From Blastocatellia bacterium (GTDB lineage: Bacteria > Acidobacteriota > Blastocatellia > Chloracidobacteriales > JADJPF01): a DNA stretch of 64,000 nt. Under the pieces are notes generated by a model. It had not been told where the DNA came from. It worked only from the letters and a program-made list of their open reading frames with translations, and ran no database searches. Shown here one piece after another: positions 60,498 to 64,000 of this stretch. Within the stretch, counting starts at the first letter, position 1. The number at the start of each line of letters is the position of its first letter. The stretch lies in assembly GCA_016713405.1 (NCBI GenBank), contig JADJPF010000003.1:186001-250000 (forward strand). Reading direction: 5' to 3'. Position numbers and translations under genes: made by a program.

Positions 60498-62609
60498 TTA
60501 TTTCTTAACGTTAAAGCTAATAGCTTCTATTTGTTTGTTCATTTCTACATATAAATTAGCTTTGTCAGCCGTAATTTTCTTGATTTCTGCTTGTAATCTC
60601 TCTATTTCGTCTTCACCTGTCTTAAATTTTTGTATATAGCGGTTCATTAAGGTTTTATCGTCGGCTGTTTTACTAATAGTTTCTAAGTTTGTTCTTAAAC
60701 GGGCTTGCTCTGCACTTATTTCTGATATTTGCCGATTTTTAGCTACTAAAGCTTGGTCAGTTTCATAAATTTTGTTTTTGATATCTAAAATTCGCTCTAA
60801 AGCTTGTTTAATTTCATCGCTAATATGTCTTCCTTTATAGAAAAATTCTACGTCTTCAGGAGTAAAACTAGAAATATAGTAAGTAGTTTCTACTGTGTTT
60901 TCCTCAACTACAGGGAATTTTAATGTTGTTTTTGGCTCAACTGTAACTCGGAAACGGAAGTAGTTTTGCGTTTTTTCTGCTGGTTCTGGAGTATTGACTA
61001 GCTTCCAATTTTTCTTAAAAGGATGCTCTAAGTAAATAACTTTTTGTTTATTGTCTTTATTAACAATATTATAAGTTTTTGTGCTTATTTGTTTGTTGTA
61101 AGCAACACAACTTCCCTTATTAATGCTTACTGAAGAAACATTATTTGCTTTATCTTCGTTAGAAACGCTAATAAAACAACTTAAGTCCGCCGCATAAGTA
61201 AGAAATCTTTTTTCATCTGGCTTCATTCTGCTAATTAGGCTTTCACCTGCATAAGTTTCTTGTTCAAAAACCGTTAAAGGGCCATTTTCTAAAGTTAGAT
61301 TAGTAGTATTATGGATTAAAACACCACTCATAGGGTTTCTAATCTCATTATCTTCGTTAAAAATAGCTATACGCTCACCTTCAATCTTTGTTGAGATAAT
61401 AGGGATTAATGCTGAACTATTACGCTTAATAGTTACTGGATGATCTACTTTATATTCAAAGAGTTCACCAATATTTCTTCCTACAGCTACCGAGCTAGTA
61501 GATAATTCTAAATTTTCCGTTAATGGCCTAGGCGGTGGAGGTGGAGCATAAGAATTTCCTACACTTCCTGCTATAACCCCACCAGCGACCCCACCAGCAA
61601 CGCCACCTTCAATGCCACCTTCAACCCCAGCATCAAGGCTACCTTCTTCTGGTTCAGGGTTATTTTTATCAATAGTTTCTTCATAAATTTGTGGCCTTAA
61701 TGCAGGCTCATCATCTTCTGGAAGCGGGACTTCTGGCCGAACACGATATTTAATTGCTTGTATATCTTGGGTAAAAGAAACAGGTTTACCAGAAACAAGC
61801 GATAGTTGCACATTTTCCCAATCTTCATTTTGTTCATTATCTACAATCGCCCAACCTTGTAAAAAAGGCTTTCCTTTGCTATCTATAACAACTCTATAAG
61901 TTGTTTTCCAAACAGGAGCTTCAATTGTATAGCCTGCAACAATATTTCTTTGACCTTCACCTTGAGCAGAAATAGTAATATTACGAACATCTTTTTTATG
62001 AGTATTATTTAAAATATCAAGATAATGTTCTAAATCATTACGTAATTTTTGGTCTAAAATTTTTATCCCTCTAATTTCTACTAAATCAAAAGCTCGAATA
62101 TCTCCAAGCTCAGTAGAAATAACCAATAAATCTTGCTCTAAAATATTTTGATTTTGTGTAATACGTTTTTTTTCTAACCCAACAACTTTTCCTGTAACTA
62201 TTTCTTTTGCACGAACTTCTACTTTTGCTCCTCTCATTTGAGCAATTAGGGCTGACATACCACGTTGATTTGAATCAGTTAAACTAAGCGAAAAATCTTC
62301 CAACTGTTTATCAATGGGTTTTGAAGAATCATAATTTACTGTAGAAATTCGTCCTCCATTTAAGTCTAGGACTAACAATGACTTAAGCACATCATTCATT
62401 TGTTTTGTATTAAATTCTAATTCAATATTTTCTGATCCTGCAACCATGCCTTTTCGCTCAAAATATCCTACGCCGTGACTATATAAAATAACTCTTTTTA
62501 CAGGTAATTGGCCTATTTGATTTGATTGATTAGAAGGTTTTTCTAGTTTTTGGGCAAAAACAGGAAAGGTAAAAGATAAAATTAGGGCAAAAACAAGCAG
62601 TTTTTTCAT
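60498..62609 (-). CDS. DUF4139 domain secreted protein
   Basis: About 703 residues with a Sec signal peptide (MKKLLVFALILSFTFPVFAQ). LPVKRVILYSHGVGYFERKG starts the DUF4140/DUF4139-like architecture; YTIEAPVWKTTYRVVIDSKG and QGWAIVDNEQNEDWENVQLS are the typical beta-repeat signature (P-x-W-x-x-x-Y). A Gly/Val hinge (GGIEGGVAGGVAGGV) plus a Pro-rich run sits at about residue 345, and the last 100 residues are a coiled coil. The ATG at the predicted signal peptide is preferred over a start ten codons upstream, because GGGAG lies nine bases ahead. Function of the family is unknown. Confidence 0.82.
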   Translation of the reverse strand: MKKLLVFALILSFTFPVFAQKLEKPSNQSNQIGQLPVKRVILYSHGVGYFERKGMVAGSENIELEFNTKQMNDVLKSLLVLDLNGGRISTVNYDSSKPIDKQLEDFSLSLTDSNQRGMSALIAQMRGAKVEVRAKEIVTGKVVGLEKKRITQNQNILEQDLLVISTELGDIRAFDLVEIRGIKILDQKLRNDLEHYLDILNNTHKKDVRNITISAQGEGQRNIVAGYTIEAPVWKTTYRVVIDSKGKPFLQGWAIVDNEQNEDWENVQLSLVSGKPVSFTQDIQAIKYRVRPEVPLPEDDEPALRPQIYEETIDKNNPEPEEGSLDAGVEGGIEGGVAGGVAGGVIAGSVGNSYAPPPPPRPLTENLELSTSSVAVGRNIGELFEYKVDHPVTIKRNSSALIPIISTKIEGERIAIFNEDNEIRNPMSGVLIHNTTNLTLENGPLTVFEQETYAGESLISRMKPDEKRFLTYAADLSCFISVSNEDKANNVSSVSINKGSCVAYNKQISTKTYNIVNKDNKQKVIYLEHPFKKNWKLVNTPEPAEKTQNYFRFRVTVEPKTTLKFPVVEENTVETTYYISSFTPEDVEFFYKGRHISDEIKQALERILDIKNKIYETDQALVAKNRQISEISAEQARLRTNLETISKTADDKTLMNRYIQKFKTGEDEIERLQAEIKKITADKANLYVEMNKQIEAISFNVKK

Positions 62610-62618
62610 AAAATTAAT

Positions 62619-62647
62619 CTCCCAAGGCGAAATAATCATCTTGGGAG
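62619..62647 (-). promoter_or_regulatory. Hairpin that would mask the ribosome binding site of the DUF4139 gene
   Basis: On the minus strand CTCCCAAG (62647-62640) pairs perfectly with CTTGGGAG (62626-62619) over a 13-base loop. The second arm contains GGGAG, the ribosome binding site nine bases before the ATG at 62609. The stem would block initiation until opened, as in RNA thermometers or leader-controlled genes. Confidence 0.5.
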
Positions 62648-62798
62648 ACTAGACACTAGCTTTAATAGATTTGTTCCCAACAGTTTGCTTGCTAGCAAAA
62701 AGAGCTTTAAGCTTTATAATTACAAATTATTATTTCTGTGAACTCCGCTAACAACTAAAAGTTATGCTTATTAATATTTATTGCTTAAGGTTATTTTT

Positions 62799-63251
62799 AT
62801 GAAGAAAGCTATTTTGTTAGTAATTTCTCTAGTGTTATTTTTTTCTTATGTGGTTATTGCACAACATAACAAAACAGAAAAGCTTAAAAAAGAAGTCTTT
62901 GATACTGAGCAAGCTTTTGCTCAAACTATGGCAAGCCGTGATCACACAGCATTTAGCTCTTTTTTATCCTCTGAAGCTGTGTTTTTTTCTGACAAAGAAG
63001 TTTTACGAGGTAAAGAGCAAGTAGCTAATGCTTGGAAAAGTTTTTATGAAAAGCCTAATGCACCTTTTTCTTGGAAACCTGAGCAAGTAGAAGTCCTGGA
63101 TTCAGGAACACTTGCCTTAAGTTCTGGCCCTGTTTATGACCCTAGCGGAAAACTTGTAGCTAGATTTACTTCTATTTGGCGATTAGAGTCTAGCGGAAAA
63201 TGGAAAATAATTTTTGATAAGGGTAATAATGTCTGTGATTCTGCTAGGTAA
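62799..63251 (+). CDS. Secreted DUF4440/SnoaL-like protein
   Basis: A 150-residue protein with a signal peptide (KKAILLVISLVLFFSYVVIA). The NTF2-like fold is seen in VFDTEQAFAQTMASRDHTAF, FLSSEAVFFSDKEVLRGKEQ and the closing RFTSIWRLESSGKWKIIFDK, the D-x-G pattern of DUF4440 proteins. Substrate unknown. It is divergent from the DUF4139 gene. Confidence 0.82.
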   Translation: MKKAILLVISLVLFFSYVVIAQHNKTEKLKKEVFDTEQAFAQTMASRDHTAFSSFLSSEAVFFSDKEVLRGKEQVANAWKSFYEKPNAPFSWKPEQVEVLDSGTLALSSGPVYDPSGKLVARFTSIWRLESSGKWKIIFDKGNNVCDSAR

Positions 63252-63301
63252 GTTATATGAGGTAAATTTTAAGATATTTCAAAAATTTATTTTGTTAACA
63301 A

Positions 63302-63322
63302 AATAGCCACTATGTGGCTATT
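63302..63322 (+). terminator. Hairpin after the DUF4440 gene
   Basis: AATAGCCAC (63302-63310) pairs perfectly with GTGGCTATT (63314-63322). There is no T run, so it may be a processing hairpin that precedes the strong terminator 30 bases on. Confidence 0.5.
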
Positions 63323-63352
63323 GATAATAGACTGGTTAGGGCTGGGCTAATT

Positions 63353-63383
63353 AAAAAAGCGGGCAAATTACCCGCTTTTTTTT
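63353..63383. terminator. Strong bidirectional terminator
   Basis: AAAAAAGCGGG pairs with CCCGCTTTTTT over a seven-base loop, and eight T follow on the plus strand; the minus strand also ends in a T run. It lies between the convergent DUF4440 and mtaD genes. Confidence 0.93.
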
Positions 63384-63404
63384 GCATTCAAACTTATTTT
63401 AAGG

Positions 63405-64000
63405 CTATTTCAAACTATTAATAATTTGCTCACGATATTTTTTAGTTTGTTGGTTAATTTCTACCTCATTAAGAGTTAAGACTTTTCCAGACTGCATAAC
63501 TACTTTTCCATTAATAATGCTGGTTTCTACATCGCTACCTTTTGTTGAATAAACTAAGCTAGAAAAAAGGTTATAAACAGGTTGATGATGAGAAGTTTGT
63601 AAGTTTACAACCACAATATCGGCTCTTTTTCCTACTTCTAACGACCCAATTTCTTTCTCAAGGTGAATAGCTTTAGCACCGCGAATAGTCGCCATTTCTA
63701 AGGCTTCCCGCGCACTTAACACAGTAGGATTTTTTGAGTTAAGCTTATGTAATTTAGCGGCTGTGTCCATTTCTTCAAATAAATTTAAGTCATTATTTGA
63801 TGCTGCTCCATCTGTTCCAAGACCAACTGCAACACCTGCTTTTAACATTTCTGGCACAGGTGCAACCCCGCAAGCTAATTTCATATTGCTTTGAGGATTA
63901 TGCGCTACACCTACACCACGTTGTTTTAGCAGCGCGATTTCTTCCGCGTTTGCCCAAACGACGTGTGCAGCAATTAAACGGTCGCTAAGTAGACCTAGTT
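63405..64000 (-). CDS. mtaD: 5-methylthioadenosine/S-adenosylhomocysteine deaminase (C-terminal part)
   Basis: The gene starts beyond the right edge; 198 residues of the C-terminus are present. LGLLSDRLIAAHVVWANAEE holds a zinc-ligand His (A-A-H), VGVAHNPQSNMKLACGVAPV and GLGTDGAASNNDLNLFEEMD hold the catalytic Asp (T-D-G), and EKEIGSLEVGKRADIVVVNL is the amidohydrolase composite domain. MtaD deaminates MTA/SAH to the inosine forms, used in methionine salvage and futalosine-type pathways. The frame continues to the window end. Confidence 0.92.
   Translation of the reverse strand, partial: LGLLSDRLIAAHVVWANAEEIALLKQRGVGVAHNPQSNMKLACGVAPVPEMLKAGVAVGLGTDGAASNNDLNLFEEMDTAAKLHKLNSKNPTVLSAREALEMATIRGAKAIHLEKEIGSLEVGKRADIVVVNLQTSHHQPVYNLFSSLVYSTKGSDVETSIINGKVVMQSGKVLTLNEVEINQQTKKYREQIINSLK

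Overview
The window is a chromosomal segment of an AT-rich (roughly one third G+C by eye) diderm bacterium. Outer-membrane features are a BamD-like lipoprotein, an OmpA-like lipoprotein, several lipobox and Sec/Tat signal peptides, and Mpl, which recycles meso-DAP murein. It also carries a cdaA-cdaR-glmM c-di-AMP operon, a type III pantothenate kinase, ScpAB, Uma2 proteins, an ECF sigma/anti-sigma pair, PilZ proteins and receiver proteins with long disordered tails. That mix fits Acidobacteriota (Blastocatellia-like), but this placement is an inference from gene content. No tRNA, rRNA, CRISPR array, prophage or intact insertion sequence was seen.

Layout. 1-10.6 kb: permease start, Tat-exported protein with a structured leader, mpl, zinc-ribbon membrane protein, two Uma2 genes (one frameshifted), acetyltransferase, patatin, two phosphoesterase-type genes. 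10.6-15 kb: cdaA-cdaR-glmM-miaA on the minus strand. 15-23.5 kb: TPR, hydrolase-like, sensor kinase converging on an NtrC-type regulator, three envelope proteins and a PilZ protein. 23.5-28.7 kb: valS-nadC-birA-coaX. 28.7-33 kb: a patchy stretch with a compositionally foreign gene, gene remnants and two frameshifted genes. 33-39 kb: M50 protease-scpA-scpB-rluB, then an acyl-CoA carboxylase beta subunit. 39-44.7 kb: degenerate receiver/zinc-ribbon protein, JAMM protease, purine nucleoside phosphorylase, glycosyltransferase, pgsA. 44.7-48.3 kb: dnaN, candidate oriC, dnaA. 48.3-64 kb: sigma/anti-sigma, tatA, PASTA protein, rpe, bamD-like gene, long response regulator, NERD-UvrD helicase, esterase, PilZ, DUF4139 protein and the end of mtaD.

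The most unusual signal is a set of three GATC islands: 23 GATC sites in about 350 bp inside the valS coding region, 17 in about 260 bp between rluB and the carboxylase gene, and 8 in about 220 bp between dnaA and dnaN. In valS the island is made by synonymous codon choice: 16 of 17 isoleucine codons are ATC preceded by G, whereas the start of the same gene uses ATT/ATA. The first two islands share an exact 14-mer. This looks like selection for a DNA-level signal near the replication origin, comparable to GATC clustering in Dam/SeqA systems, but no methylase or SeqA gene lies in the window.

Six genes (Uma2 copy 2, miaA, a methyltransferase, an NHL/IPT protein, a JAMM protease, a NERD helicase) are each broken by what looks like one missing base in a homopolymer run. 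Because miaA and other sound genes are affected, sequencing or assembly error is the simplest explanation; corrected reading frames are described in the entries.
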